Of a stretch of 13,247 nt of DNA, positions 5,637 through 12,669 are shown in pieces (position 1 is the stretch's first letter; each line of letters opens with the position of its first letter). The position numbers and the translations under genes are program-made. The notes beneath the pieces are model-generated. The model saw only the letters and a program-made list of their open reading frames with translations, was not told the origin of the DNA and did no database searches. The DNA is from Symbiodinium natans (lineage: Eukaryota > Sar > Dinophyceae > Suessiales > Symbiodiniaceae), in the NCBI GenBank assembly GCA_905221605.1, contig CAJNDS010001322.1:1-13247 (forward strand). Reading direction: 5' to 3'.

Positions 5637-5716
5637 GCGGGCTTATAATAAAAACGCACGCGTGCACTTCATTCGCAAGCTCATTCGTTTACCGCACGAA
5701 GTAATAATAAGCCCGC
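5637..5716 (-). repeat. Hairpin gcgggcttat/ataagcccgc
   Basis: Perfect 10-bp stem. The interior contains cgtgcac...gtttac, a GT...AC-G apex with a long insert. Confidence 0.75.
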
Positions 5717-5732
5717 GTATTAGTATTATTGC

Positions 5733-5793
5733 GTGCGTACACTATAAAAGCCCAGTAAAAATACTAATATTTGGGCTTTTGTTTCGTACGCAC
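5733..5793. repeat. Two-tier family 2 hairpin
   Basis: Outer gtgcgtac (5733-5740) with gtacgcac (5786-5793); inner aaaagccca (5746-5754) with tgggctttt (5772-5780). Confidence 0.85.
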
Positions 5794-5814
5794 ATAAAAT
5801 TAGTATGTTTCGTG

Positions 5815-5886
5815 CGTGAATTCATGCGCTCATTGCATTCACTTCGTTCATTTTATTCGCTTATTCGTTCACTCATTCACTACGTT
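5815..5886. other. TTCACTTCGTTCA-type filler
   Basis: Irregular tandem of ttcattc, gttcactcattcac and acttcgttca words, in the style of expanded family 1 loops. No stem of its own. Confidence 0.55.
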
Positions 5887-5962
5887 CACACAATTATTAT
5901 ATTTCACGCACTTGTTCATTCACGCTGTTCATTCACTTCGTTTGTAAATATAATATTGTGTG
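5887..5962 (-). repeat. Family 1 hairpin with expanded 41-nt loop
   Basis: cacacaattattatattt (5887-5904) pairs with 5946-5962. The loop keeps both constant ends (cacgcac, cgtttgt) but has an insert of repeated ttcattcac-like words. Confidence 0.87.
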
Positions 5963-5988
5963 TACTTCGTTCCTAATTCTCTTATCTT

Positions 5989-6048
5989 CGCGGGCTTTAC
6001 ACGGGCGCACGCATGCACTACATTTATCGTGCGTATTAATAGCCCGCG
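5989..6048 (-). repeat. Two-tier family 1 hairpin
   Basis: Outer cgcgggct (5989-5996) with agcccgcg (6041-6048); inner cgcacg (6006-6011) with cgtgcg (6028-6033) directly around catgcactacatttat (AT...AT-G). Confidence 0.87.
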
Positions 6049-6123
6049 GTAAACATTAATAATATTATAGCGGGTGAGGGTGGTTGACAGGGCTTTTTCT
6101 AGTGACAGGAAGACTCAAGGGGT

Positions 6124-6193
6124 CCCTATAATTATAGTACTAATTCTAAGGTAAAGTATGCACGCTTAGAATTAGTACATAGAATTATAGGGG
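6124..6193 (+). repeat. Family 1 hairpin, about 27-bp arms
   Basis: Arms 6124-6150 and 6165-6193 pair with few mismatches around gtaaagtatgcacg, a GT...AC-G apex. Confidence 0.92.
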
Positions 6194-6299
6194 CATAAAG
6201 GACGTACATTATAAGCCCCAATATAATAATACGGGCCTTACGTTCACTTCATGCATTCTTTATAAGTGAACTGGCCCGTAGTATTATAATTGTAGGGGC
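6190..6299 (-). repeat. Chained hairpins sharing arms
   Basis: ggggc (6190-6194), part of the previous hairpin, can pair with gcccc (6215-6219), which also pairs with ggggc (6295-6299). Inside, gttcactt (6242-6249) and aagtgaac (6264-6271) enclose catgcattctttat. Confidence 0.78.
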
Positions 6300-6324
6300 T
6301 TTTAATGAGTCCTTTAATGCGGTA

Positions 6325-6462
6325 ACTTGTCAATGGTGGTTTTACTGCGTTCATTCGTGCCCCTAATTTAATATTATTATTGTAATCGCGCACAAGTTTG
6401 CATTAAAATAATACTATTAAAGGGGCACTATGAATGAGGCAGTAAACGCACGCATGACAAGT
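6325..6462 (-). repeat. 138-nt multi-tier family 1 hairpin
   Basis: From outside in: acttgtca/tgacaagt, tttactgc/gcagtaaa, gtgcccct/aggggcac, then A/T arms, ending in cgcgcacaagtttgc at 6387-6401. It is one of the longest palindromes here. Confidence 0.9.
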
Positions 6463-6590
6463 GAACGCAACAAGACCCAGAAATTGCCTGGACATGTGGT
6501 CGGTTAACAGTACTAAAAGACCACCATTATTACCCCCTTGTTCACGGAAACCACGCTCATTCTATACTAAATTCGCTCAGTCTTTTCCCC
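6463..6590. other. Spacer with one small hairpin
   Basis: Mostly hairpin-poor. gtggtc (6495-6500) pairs with gaccac (6518-6523) around ggttaacagtactaaaa. No gene or RNA. Confidence 0.55.
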
Positions 6591-6658
6591 CTTAATAATA
6601 TAGTACGGGCGTATAAGGGCGAAAAGACCATTATGACGCCCGTAATATATTAATTAAG
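6591..6658 (+). repeat. Family 1-like hairpin with aberrant core
   Basis: Arms 6591-6612 and 6636-6658 (including acgggcgt/acgcccgt) pair. The loop begins ataaggg and ends attatg: the outer AT...AT-G is kept but the CGC core is replaced. Source of the 10798-10857 fragment. Confidence 0.85.
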
Positions 6659-6676
6659 GGCCCTTTAATGCTGTAG

Positions 6677-6772
6677 GTAAAAGCCCCAATTAAATGTACT
6701 AAATTTTAATATATTCGCGCGCAAGCTTGCAATAATATTAAAACTTAGTGCATTAATGGACGGGGCTTTTAC
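6677..6772 (-). repeat. 96-nt family 1 hairpin
   Basis: gtaaaagcccc (from 6677) and ggggcttttac (to 6772) clamp A/T arms around cgcgcgcaagcttgc (6716-6730), a GC...GC-G apex. Copied at 10701-10795. Confidence 0.92.
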
Positions 6773-6802
6773 ACGGTTAACCTGGCATGCGATTCCAAGG
6801 GT

Positions 6803-6918
6803 GTGAACGTATGGGCGAATATAATACAAGCGCCCCTATAATATACTACTTTATAAACTAGTGCATGAAATTAGTATATTAATAGAGCGGCGCGTATATA
6901 ATTCGCCCATGTGTTCAC
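6803..6918 (+). repeat. 116-nt two-tier family 1 hairpin
   Basis: Outer gtgaac..atgggcgaat (6803-6820) with attcgcccat..gttcac (6901-6918); middle A/T arms; apex ataaactagtgcatg (6853-6867), AT...AT-G. Confidence 0.9.
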
Positions 6919-7030
6919 GCTTTTTCTCTTCTTTTCCCCATTATTGCGTTAATTAGTATTAATGCGAGCGTAAACTTGCCATTTAATACTAATATAAAAG
7001 CAATAATGAGTGAAAAGATAAGAGAAAAGC
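6919..7030 (-). repeat. 112-nt family 1 hairpin with pyrimidine/purine outer arms
   Basis: gctttttctcttcttttcc (from 6919) pairs with the A/G-rich tract ending 7030, then cattattg/caataatg and A/T arms. The apex is cgagcgtaaacttgc. One apex position does not covary here (C opposite T), the clearest exception I found. Confidence 0.9.
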
Positions 7031-7077
7031 ACCCAGACGCAGAGGTAATGACTGAACGGGGGAACGAATGAGGGAGA

Positions 7078-7120
7078 TGAAAAGGGCCCCTTTAAAGGAC
7101 TTATTATTTGGCCCTTTTCA
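7078..7120. repeat. Family 2 hairpin (tgaaaagggcc clamp)
   Basis: 11-bp perfect stem (7078-7088, 7110-7120). The loop includes aaaggacttattattt. Confidence 0.9.
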
Positions 7121-7250
7121 CCCTCCTTCTCCCATCCTGGCTGTTACCTTCACGACTCAACAGATTAACTCCTAGAGACAGAGGTTAGGGTGTCAAGGTT
7201 GGGATAGTACTACAGGGACGTTCTAATGTCTAGAGGGGGCCCCAACCTCG
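7121..7250. other. Hairpin-free spacer
   Basis: Contains gtcaaggttggg, shared in part with spacers near 8790 and (as complement) 12958 and 3949, plus tctagaggggg. No gene or RNA. Confidence 0.6.
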
Positions 7251-7343
7251 GTCCGTCCGTACGCATGAAACGCAACCATTAATAATATTATAGCGTGCGT
7301 CCCTTACCTATAATATTATAATGGGTGCTCTTCATGGACGGAC
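7251..7343 (-). repeat. Two-tier family 1 hairpin
   Basis: Outer gtccgtcc (7251-7258) with ggacggac (7336-7343); inner 7276-7292 with 7309-7324 around gcgtgcgtcccttacc (GT...AC-G). Confidence 0.9.
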
Positions 7344-7369
7344 TCACTCACATCACCCGTACGTTCATG

Positions 7370-7432
7370 CCCCAATATTAAATGTCCTAAAAGGGCAATG
7401 AATAGCGCGCCTTTTAGTATATTTAATATGGG
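7370..7432 (+). repeat. Family 1 hairpin, GC...GC apex
   Basis: Arms cccaatattaaat...aagg and 7410-7432 enclose gcaatgaatagcgcg. Confidence 0.88.
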
Positions 7433-7453
7433 CCCCTTTCACTCTTTATAAAG

Positions 7454-7506
7454 CCAATATTAAAATCATTACGGCGCGCGTGAACTTGCCCGTAATTTAA
7501 TATTGG
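7454..7506 (-). repeat. Family 1 hairpin, GC...GC apex
   Basis: 7454-7474 pairs with 7490-7506 (the left arm has four extra bases) around cgcgcgtgaacttgc. ctttataaag next to it (7444-7453) is itself a palindrome. Confidence 0.85.
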
Positions 7507-7533
7507 ATTTCTAAAGATTGAAACCTTCATGAA

Positions 7534-7624
7534 CGACTCGGGGGGAAAAACGCCCATTAAAACATATTAAATTCATGCGTGCCTTATAATTTAATATATT
7601 TTAATAGGGTTTTTCGTGGAGTCG
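7534..7624 (-). repeat. Family 1 hairpin with the shortest loop
   Basis: cgactc/gagtcg outside, then 29- and 28-base arms (7545-7573, 7588-7615) around the 14-nt loop catgcgtgccttat, the minimal AT...AT-G apex. Confidence 0.93.
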
Positions 7625-7728
7625 CGAGTGAAGGGTGAAATGACCGCCCGGGAAGTTATGAAAGGTGAAGAGATTCATGATGGAGATTGTACTGAATCCG
7701 TGTGCTAAGTTCTCCCTGACATCTAATT
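7625..7728. other. Hairpin-free spacer
   Basis: Mixed sequence with ccgcccggg and tcatgatgg words. No gene or RNA. Confidence 0.5.
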
Positions 7729-7750
7729 ATAAGGACTGAAAGGACGCATG
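7729..7750 (+). repeat. Orphan family 1 apex without matching arms
   Basis: Begins ataagg and ends gacgcatg like an intact apex, but the flanks (tctaatt left, aagggcgt right) do not pair. Probably a hairpin whose arm was replaced. Confidence 0.7.
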
Positions 7751-7779
7751 AAGGGCGTAGTAATATTATGAACGAAAGA

Positions 7780-7912
7780 TGCGCACGAAACAAAATCATA
7801 TGTGCGCACACAACACTCTTTTACTTTATATCCCGGGCGTCTATTTAGTACTTATTATGTGCCCGGGACATTAATATAATAGTATTATTCTACGGGCTTT
7901 TATTAGGCCCGT
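7780..7912. repeat. Three family 2 hairpins
   Basis: tgcgcac (7780-7786) with gtgcgca (7802-7808); tcccgggc (7831-7838) with gcccggga (7861-7868) around an A/T loop with tagtacttattatg; acgggc (7892-7897) with gcccgt (7907-7912). Confidence 0.83.
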
Positions 7913-7936
7913 AACACTCTTTTTCTTCGTTCTTCA

Positions 7937-8040
7937 TTCACTTCCCTTTATCTCTTCACTCTGTTCTCTATTCATGCGTCGTGTTCGCTGGCTCACTTCC
8001 TCCTTATAATAGAGAACGTGAAGAGAACATGTGAAGTGAA
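7937..8040 (-). repeat. 104-nt family 1 hairpin
   Basis: Arms 7937-7972 and 8008-8040 (ttcacttc...ctctatt / aatagag...gaagtgaa) pair with small bulges. The 35-nt loop begins catgcgtc and ends ctccttat. Confidence 0.92.
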
Positions 8041-8074
8041 TTACAAACGAATGCAATGAGTGCGTGAATTAACT
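8035..8074 (+). repeat. Family 1 hairpin sharing the previous arm
   Basis: agtgaatt (8035-8042) pairs with aattaact (8067-8074) with one mismatch. The loop begins acaaac and ends agtgcgtg (AC...GT-G). Confidence 0.75.
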
Positions 8075-8104
8075 GAACATGTGAACGAAATGAGCGTACG
8101 AAAT

Positions 8105-8141
8105 GTGCGGCATAATAGTAGTACGTTTTAATTGGCCGCAC
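8105..8141. repeat. Family 2 hairpin (gtgcggc clamp)
   Basis: gtgcggc (8105-8111) and gccgcac (8135-8141) close a 23-nt A/T loop. Confidence 0.83.
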
Positions 8142-8175
8142 GCATGTAAGCTACAATAATACTAAAAGACTGTAT

Positions 8176-8229
8176 AATTTTAATATAAAATATAAGGACG
8201 TAAGGACGCATGATTTTATTATTAAAATT
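8176..8229 (+). repeat. Family 1 hairpin
   Basis: aattttaatataaaat (8176-8191) pairs with 8213-8229 with one bulge. The loop begins ataagg and ends gacgcatg. Confidence 0.9.
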
Positions 8230-8239
8230 CAGGCTTTTA

Positions 8240-8294
8240 ACGGGCTAGTTCGCGAGCATACTATTTTTACTTTGTGGCTCGCTCGTTCGCCCGT
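8240..8294. repeat. Two-tier family 2 hairpin
   Basis: acgggc (8240-8245) with gcccgt (8289-8294); inner gcgagc (8252-8257) with gctcgc (8277-8282) around atactatttttactttgtg. Confidence 0.82.
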
Positions 8295-8324
8295 AATGAC
8301 AGTATATTTTAACGAGAGAACGAA

Positions 8325-8374
8325 GTGAACATATGAATTACAATGAGGCACGAAGCGTGAATTCATGTGTGAAC
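8325..8374 (+). repeat. Family 1 hairpin, weak outer pairing
   Basis: 8325-8339 and 8360-8374 pair partly (tgaatt/aattca firm) around acaatgaggcacgaagcgtg (AC...GT-G). Confidence 0.7.
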
Positions 8375-8411
8375 GAGTGAGCGGTACATGCGTGCGCTCT
8401 CTCACACACAC

Positions 8412-8475
8412 GCCCCTTTAATAATAATAAAAGCCCGCGCGTTTCCTTGCGTCTTTATTATTATTATGTAGGGGC
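8412..8475 (-). repeat. Family 1 hairpin, gcccc clamp
   Basis: gcccctttaataataataa... (8412-8433) pairs with 8453-8475; apex cgcgcgtttccttgc (8436-8450), GC...GC-G on the other strand. Confidence 0.85.
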
Positions 8476-8512
8476 TTATAGGAAAATCCCGTTAATAATA
8501 AAATTCGTGCAT

Positions 8513-8551
8513 GCATGCGTCTTTTTTATCTCTCTTTCACGCATGCCTTAT
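8513..8551 (-). repeat. Family 1 apex with an inner hairpin
   Basis: gcatgcg (8513-8519) pairs with cgcatgc (8540-8546). The same stretch runs catgcgtc...gccttat, an expanded AT...AT-G apex with weakly matching outer arms. Confidence 0.6.
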
Positions 8552-8574
8552 TAAATGAACGAACAAAGGACAGG

Positions 8575-8635
8575 AATTATGAAGAGAATAGAATAATAAA
8601 GAAAGATAAAAGGAATAATAATAAGAGCAAAGATT
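8575..8635. other. Polypurine tract
   Basis: Almost all A and G with a few T (aagagaatagaataataaag...). It may be a relic of an outer arm, since gaaagataaaa is similar to the complement of ttttatctctctttc at 8525-8539. Confidence 0.5.
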
Positions 8636-8868
8636 TAATGCACGCGTCTTTAATGCGCGATTCATTTATATCTTCGTGAAGACTTCAAGGTGGGGCCCGT
8701 TCCCTTATAGTTGTATGAATGAGTCCTTGAGTCCCTTTCCTACATCAGCTGTCATTTTCTCCATCATGAAGAGCTTCAAGGTTGGGTTAATAATAAAAGA
8801 AGCCCCTGGAAACTAGGGTTGTTGGTGGTGACAGAGAGAACGAGCCCGCAGTAAACGCCCCATTCATT
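8636..8868. other. Hairpin-poor spacer
   Basis: Has a cttcaaggt word twice (about 8684 and 8790), a gattcatttatatcttcg word that recurs near 8870, and aagcccctggaaactaggg. No gene or RNA. Confidence 0.55.
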
Positions 8869-8974
8869 TATATCTTCGTTCGTTCACTTCTTAGTTGACT
8901 TCATGAGCCAGAATTCTAGCCCGTATGAATAAATGAATAAAAAGAGAGTGAAAGAAGTGAACAAATGAATAAGA
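8869..8974. repeat. Imperfect palindrome upstream of the direct repeat
   Basis: attcattt...gttcacttctt on the left is matched by aagaagtgaac aaatgaat on the right, with about 11 extra bases in the left arm. It ends just before direct-repeat copy 2. Confidence 0.5.
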
Positions 8975-8977
8975 GAA

Positions 8978-10362
8978 AGCGGTCTAGCTCCTGGAAAAGC
9001 CGCATTATAAGGATGAACGAAGAGAAGACGCATGAATGGGCTTTTTAAGGGAGCAAAAGACCGCCAAGAATGAAGAGAGCATATTATTCGTGCTGGTAAT
9101 AAGATGTCCTTTGCCTGGCGGTGAGATTAGAAGAAGGATGTGAGGAAAGTGGAATGTTGGACGTACCTTGACTGGCGGTTGAACTCAGAGAATGATTCGC
9201 GAGTACACGGTCAACCTTGGTTTTTCACGGGCCAGTAATAATATTATTTTCGTGCGTCCTAAAAGTCCTTAAAAAATAATATTATGAAAGGCCCTATTAT
9301 TTTATTAATGTTGCACGCACGTATACTTTTATGGGCGAATTAATAAAGAGTGAAACGCCCAATTTTGCGTGCATTTGTCGTTCATATGTTCACTTCGCTC
9401 ACCCACGAACCGTGCTTTCATTACGTCCGTGTGTTCACTTCATTCACGTAATACTAATATGCTTACTACCCCGGGCAATAATAATAATATGTTGGCCCGT
9501 GCGAAAATAATAAATGAATGCACGGGATAATAATTAGTACGAAGAGAAGAGAGTAAGCGCACGAATTTTATATTGTAAGCGCACGAAAATAAAAAAAAAA
9601 AAACCCCCGTTCGCAGGCTCACTATTTTAATAGGAATACAAGCCTGTGGTTAAAAGGACTTATTATGACGCGTTCTCTGCGTTCGGGCGTTCCGTTTATA
9701 ATAATACTTCGGCTTCGTGCTTTTACTGCGTGCATTACAAGCCTTATATTATTATTCTCTTCACTGTTCGCGAGCTCACGATAATAATAAACGAATTACA
9801 CGTACAATCTGGTTCGTTCTCTATGTTCTCACGCTCACACACATATTATTCACGCGTGTTCACTTGTAATAATATTTAGTTCGCGTGTTCACATGTTCAC
9901 TATATTTTATTCACTTCATACTAATATTGCACGGGATCAATGTATTATAGTATTATGAGCCCGTAATAATATAATAATACGTGCGGGCATAAAATAATTA
10001 TAATGAAAGCCCGCATTAAATATACTACTTTTAATATAATAATAGCGGCCCCTATTAAATATTTGTTAAGGCCGCCCGAATAATAGTACTATTAAGGGGG
10101 CTTTTGGTTGCGTTCACAATATTCGCACGGCATTCATGCGTCTTTTACTTCGTTCGCTCCTTATAATGCCGCGTGAATATTATTCTCTTCACTCACTACA
10201 CTCTTTATAAACTATCCGGGGTGGTCACTGAGCGAGGGGAAAAAGTACTAAAAACTAGACCAAAGACTCAGGGATTCATGGTGGTAACAACTGCCCCCGT
10301 TAACCGTCCGTGAACTCCTTAAAAGCCCACAAACATTATAATTCACGCACAAGTTTGTAATT
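8978..10362 (+). repeat. 1.4-kb direct repeat, copy 2
   Basis: Second copy of 498-1881, same orientation. Differences include a long A run at 9591-9603 where copy 1 has mixed bases, c to a at 9272 (breaks the covarying apex pair of the 749-812 hairpin), and c to a inside a clamp near 9936. The last hairpin (10315-10382) is a complete palindrome here but chimeric in copy 1, so this copy keeps the ancestral right edge. Confidence 0.97.
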
Positions 10363-10382
10363 ATAATGTGGGCTTTTAGGAG
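10315..10382 (-). repeat. Intact counterpart of the chimeric hairpin
   Basis: ctcct/aggag outside, then aaaagcccaca...attataatt (10321-10343) with aattataatgtgggctttt (10359-10377) around cacgcacaagtttgt. The direct-repeat homology stops at 10362, inside its right arm. Confidence 0.92.
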
Positions 10383-10634
10383 ATTCCGGAAGTTTAGACA
10401 GGCGGTTGGGGTCCCGAGGGTGGGTTCCTTGTCAAGAGAGTTCCTGTCACGTAGAAAGACTCATGATGGTACGGTTTCTAAGTCAAGATGGTCATGTCAT
10501 GAGTGAAGAGTTCATGGGCAAGACTGACAGGTGGGATGGATTCCAGGGTCTCAAGGTGTGATGATGGGTGCTGCGGTTGGACTAGTCTTAAAGGGTTATA
10601 TTCTGTCTAGACATTAAGACTCAGCCCCAGAGTA
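10383..10634. other. Hairpin-free, G-rich spacer
   Basis: About 250 bases biased to G and T (ggttggggtcccgagggtgg, gtcatgtcatgagtg, caaggtgtgatgatgggtg). No palindrome, gene or RNA is recognised. Confidence 0.7.
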
Positions 10635-10700
10635 CCCCCTTTAATTATAATACTAAAAAGGTAAACTTGTGCACGCTTTTTAGTAGTATAATAAAGGGGG
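10635..10700 (+). repeat. Family 1 hairpin, ccccc clamp
   Basis: Arms 10635-10660 and 10676-10700 enclose gtaaacttgtgcacg, the GT...AC-G version of the same core that appears as gcaaacttgtgcgcg at 6387-6401. Confidence 0.92.
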
Positions 10701-10795
10701 GTAAAAGCCCCAATTAAATGTACTAAATTTTAATATATTCGCGCGCAAGCTTGCAATAATATTAAAACTTAGTGCATTAATGGACGGGGCTTTTA
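10701..10795 (-). repeat. Family 1 hairpin, 95-nt copy of 6677-6771, flipped against its flank
   Basis: Identical by eye to 6677-6771 in the same orientation (offset 4024), although the adjacent 10798-10857 copies the neighbouring sequence in the opposite orientation. The hairpin has thus turned over relative to its flank. Clamps aaaagcccc and ggggctttt close it; the loop is cgcgcgcaagcttgc. Confidence 0.93.
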
Positions 10796-10797
10796 AC

Positions 10798-10857
10798 ACA
10801 GCATGAAAGGGCCCTTAATTAATATATTACGGGCGTCATAATGGTCTTTTCGCCCTT
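10798..10857 (-). repeat. Inverted copy of 6615-6674
   Basis: This stretch is the reverse complement of 6615-6674 with about two substitutions. It overlaps the end of the inverted-repeat arm by a shared 15-base word (aagggcgaaaagacc on the other strand) present in the loops at both source sites (5447-5469 and 6613-6635). The junction is therefore a loop-to-loop fusion of two hairpins. Confidence 0.9.
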
Positions 10858-12338
10858 GTAATTTAATATTTTAATGGGTGAACGGGGCGGTTAGCGAACT
10901 AATGTCAAGAGACGGCGGTGTGGGGGCTTCAGGGTGTGGTTGACATGTGGTTCTTGGTGGTTCAGCGGTTGGTTTCATGGACAGAACTAAACATAAGGTC
11001 TCAAAGGGGGGCGTTCTCACTGTGTTCATGAACTAGCCCGTACAATAAGGCTTGGGATTCACTCCGTTCATCTGTTTCCAAGCTTATTGTAACCGCTGCG
11101 TTCATTCACATCGTGCGTGCATTTGTAATACAATTCATGCGTCCCTTGTCCTTATAATTGTATTAATGCACGAACGAAGTGAGAACGCGTACTGTAATTC
11201 TATTGCAAACTAGTGCGCGAATAGAATGAAAGTAGCGCACGAACGTAGTGAGAGAAGAGAATACACGGGCGAATAAAAGAATAAGTGACCGCCCGTAAAA
11301 TACTATTATTACTGCGAATTAAGTTCATTCGCGAAAAAGGTAAAAGGAAACAGCTAATTTAAGGGGCGAACCGTGTGCACGAAGTTAATACGCTTCTCTT
11401 CTTAATTCGTGCATACGTACACGCTCCTAAAATACGACGTTCACTCACTAATTTCGCGCGTTCCTTGCAAATTAGTTCATTTCACTCCCTCGTTCGCTTC
11501 TCTCTCTTCGTATTTAGTTAAGGGAACAAGGGGGCCGTATAAAAAGAACTAAAATGGCCCCCAAAATGCTGTACGCAAAAGGGCTTATAATAAGTATATT
11601 CATGCGCCCTTTTACTCACTTTATGCTTTCACCTCTGGATCTAGGATATAATCATTAGGGCGCTCACTATGTTCACTGTGTTCTCTTCGTTCATGCATTC
11701 GCTACGCTCGTTTATTCACTCCGTTCACACGTTCACTTCGTTCTCTTGTTATGTAATGAGTGAGCGGGCGAATATAGTAATTCTTAGTACGCCCGCATAA
11801 TGCCGCACGTAAAAAGACTTATTTTGTGCGGCTCACACGTTTCGTTCATATGTTCATTAAATTCATGCGTCATTCACTCTGTTCATTTCCTTATAATTTA
11901 ATTCACATATTCTCTTCACTTTAATAATATTGTACGCCCGGGCATATATTGCGCACGCGTGCATGAATTTACCGTGCGATTAAAGGCCCGGTACATTATA
12001 ATAATACTATATGGTCTTTCAGTATTATTCCTAGTGGTTAAAGAGCCCGCGCAATATAGTTCTTATTATGTACGCGCGGGGATACAAGTGAGCGAAGCGT
12101 GTGGATGCATGAACGTAATGACAGGGCGAAGTGAACCTCAAAGTCGGCCCGTGAATACATTTCGTTCATTCGCTTCTCTCACTTCACTACATTTATTCAC
12201 TCCTGCGTTCACGCGCTTATTATAATATTATTCACGCGTCACGCTGCTCCTTGTAATAATATTATAACCGCGTGTTCACTTCATAGTAATACAATATAAG
12301 TTCTGGTGATCGAGGGAGAGGTGTGATGATAGTACTAA
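10843..12338 (-). repeat. 1.5-kb inverted repeat, arm 2
   Basis: Reverse-complement copy of 3967-5463 (subtract the position from about 16306 above the indel, 16304 below it). It carries the same hairpins in inverted order: those at 5215-5265, 5134-5190, 5079-5109, 5011-5040, 4744-4776, 4474-4504, 4396-4458, 4326-4352 and 4037-4084. Its low-coordinate end is fused to an inverted copy of 6615-6674. Confidence 0.97.
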
Positions 12339-12435
12339 CTCTAGGGTCAATAGGGGATGGGTCTCAAGGTGTTTTAGCGGTTACACTCATAATAAGTCCT
12401 AAGGTAGTACGTGAATTCACATAGTTCATTCACTC
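12339..12435. other. Hairpin-poor spacer
   Basis: Contains gtctcaaggtg and tagcggttaca words like other spacers and a gtgaattcac palindrome near 12411. No gene. Confidence 0.5.
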
Positions 12436-12502
12436 CCCCACATAATAATTATAATGCAAAGGTAAGTTTACGCACGCTTTGCATTATTATTATTACGTGG
12501 GG
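12436..12502 (+). repeat. Family 1 hairpin, 26-base arms
   Basis: cccca...aatgcaaag (12436-12461) pairs with ctttgcatt...tgggg (12477-12502) with few mismatches around gtaagtttacgcacg. Confidence 0.93.
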
Positions 12503-12504
12503 CC

Positions 12505-12593
12505 CTTTTCTCTTCGTATCTCTCACGCATTTATAATACGAAGCGCGCACAAGTTTGCCTGCGTATTAAATGCGTGTGAGAAAGAGAGAAAAG
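12505..12593 (-). repeat. Family 1 hairpin with CTTTTCTCT arms
   Basis: Arms 12505-12540 and 12562-12593 (cttttctct / agagaaaag, tctcacgcattta / taaatgcgtgtgaga) enclose cgcgcacaagtttgc (12544-12558). Confidence 0.93.
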
Positions 12594-12597
12594 AGTG

Positions 12598-12630
12598 CAC
12601 GCCCCGTTAAAAGACTTATTATTGGGCGTG
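12598..12630. repeat. Family 2 hairpin (cacgccc clamp)
   Basis: cacgccc (12598-12604) and gggcgtg (12624-12630) close cgttaaaagacttattatt; gcccc at 12601 can alternatively pair with ggggc at 12663. Confidence 0.87.
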
Positions 12631-12669
12631 AAATACAATAAAATATAAAAGGCATATTTTGCGGGGCTT

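Noticed and set aside
5626-5976. 116-codon plus-strand open frame
   Set aside because: It spans three palindromes and the TTCACTTCGTTCA filler; its product is low-complexity and unlike any family I know.
7078-7120. Intrinsic transcription terminators
   Set aside because: GC-clamped hairpins with adjacent T runs occur, but they are symmetrical, occur throughout the window, and have no upstream gene.
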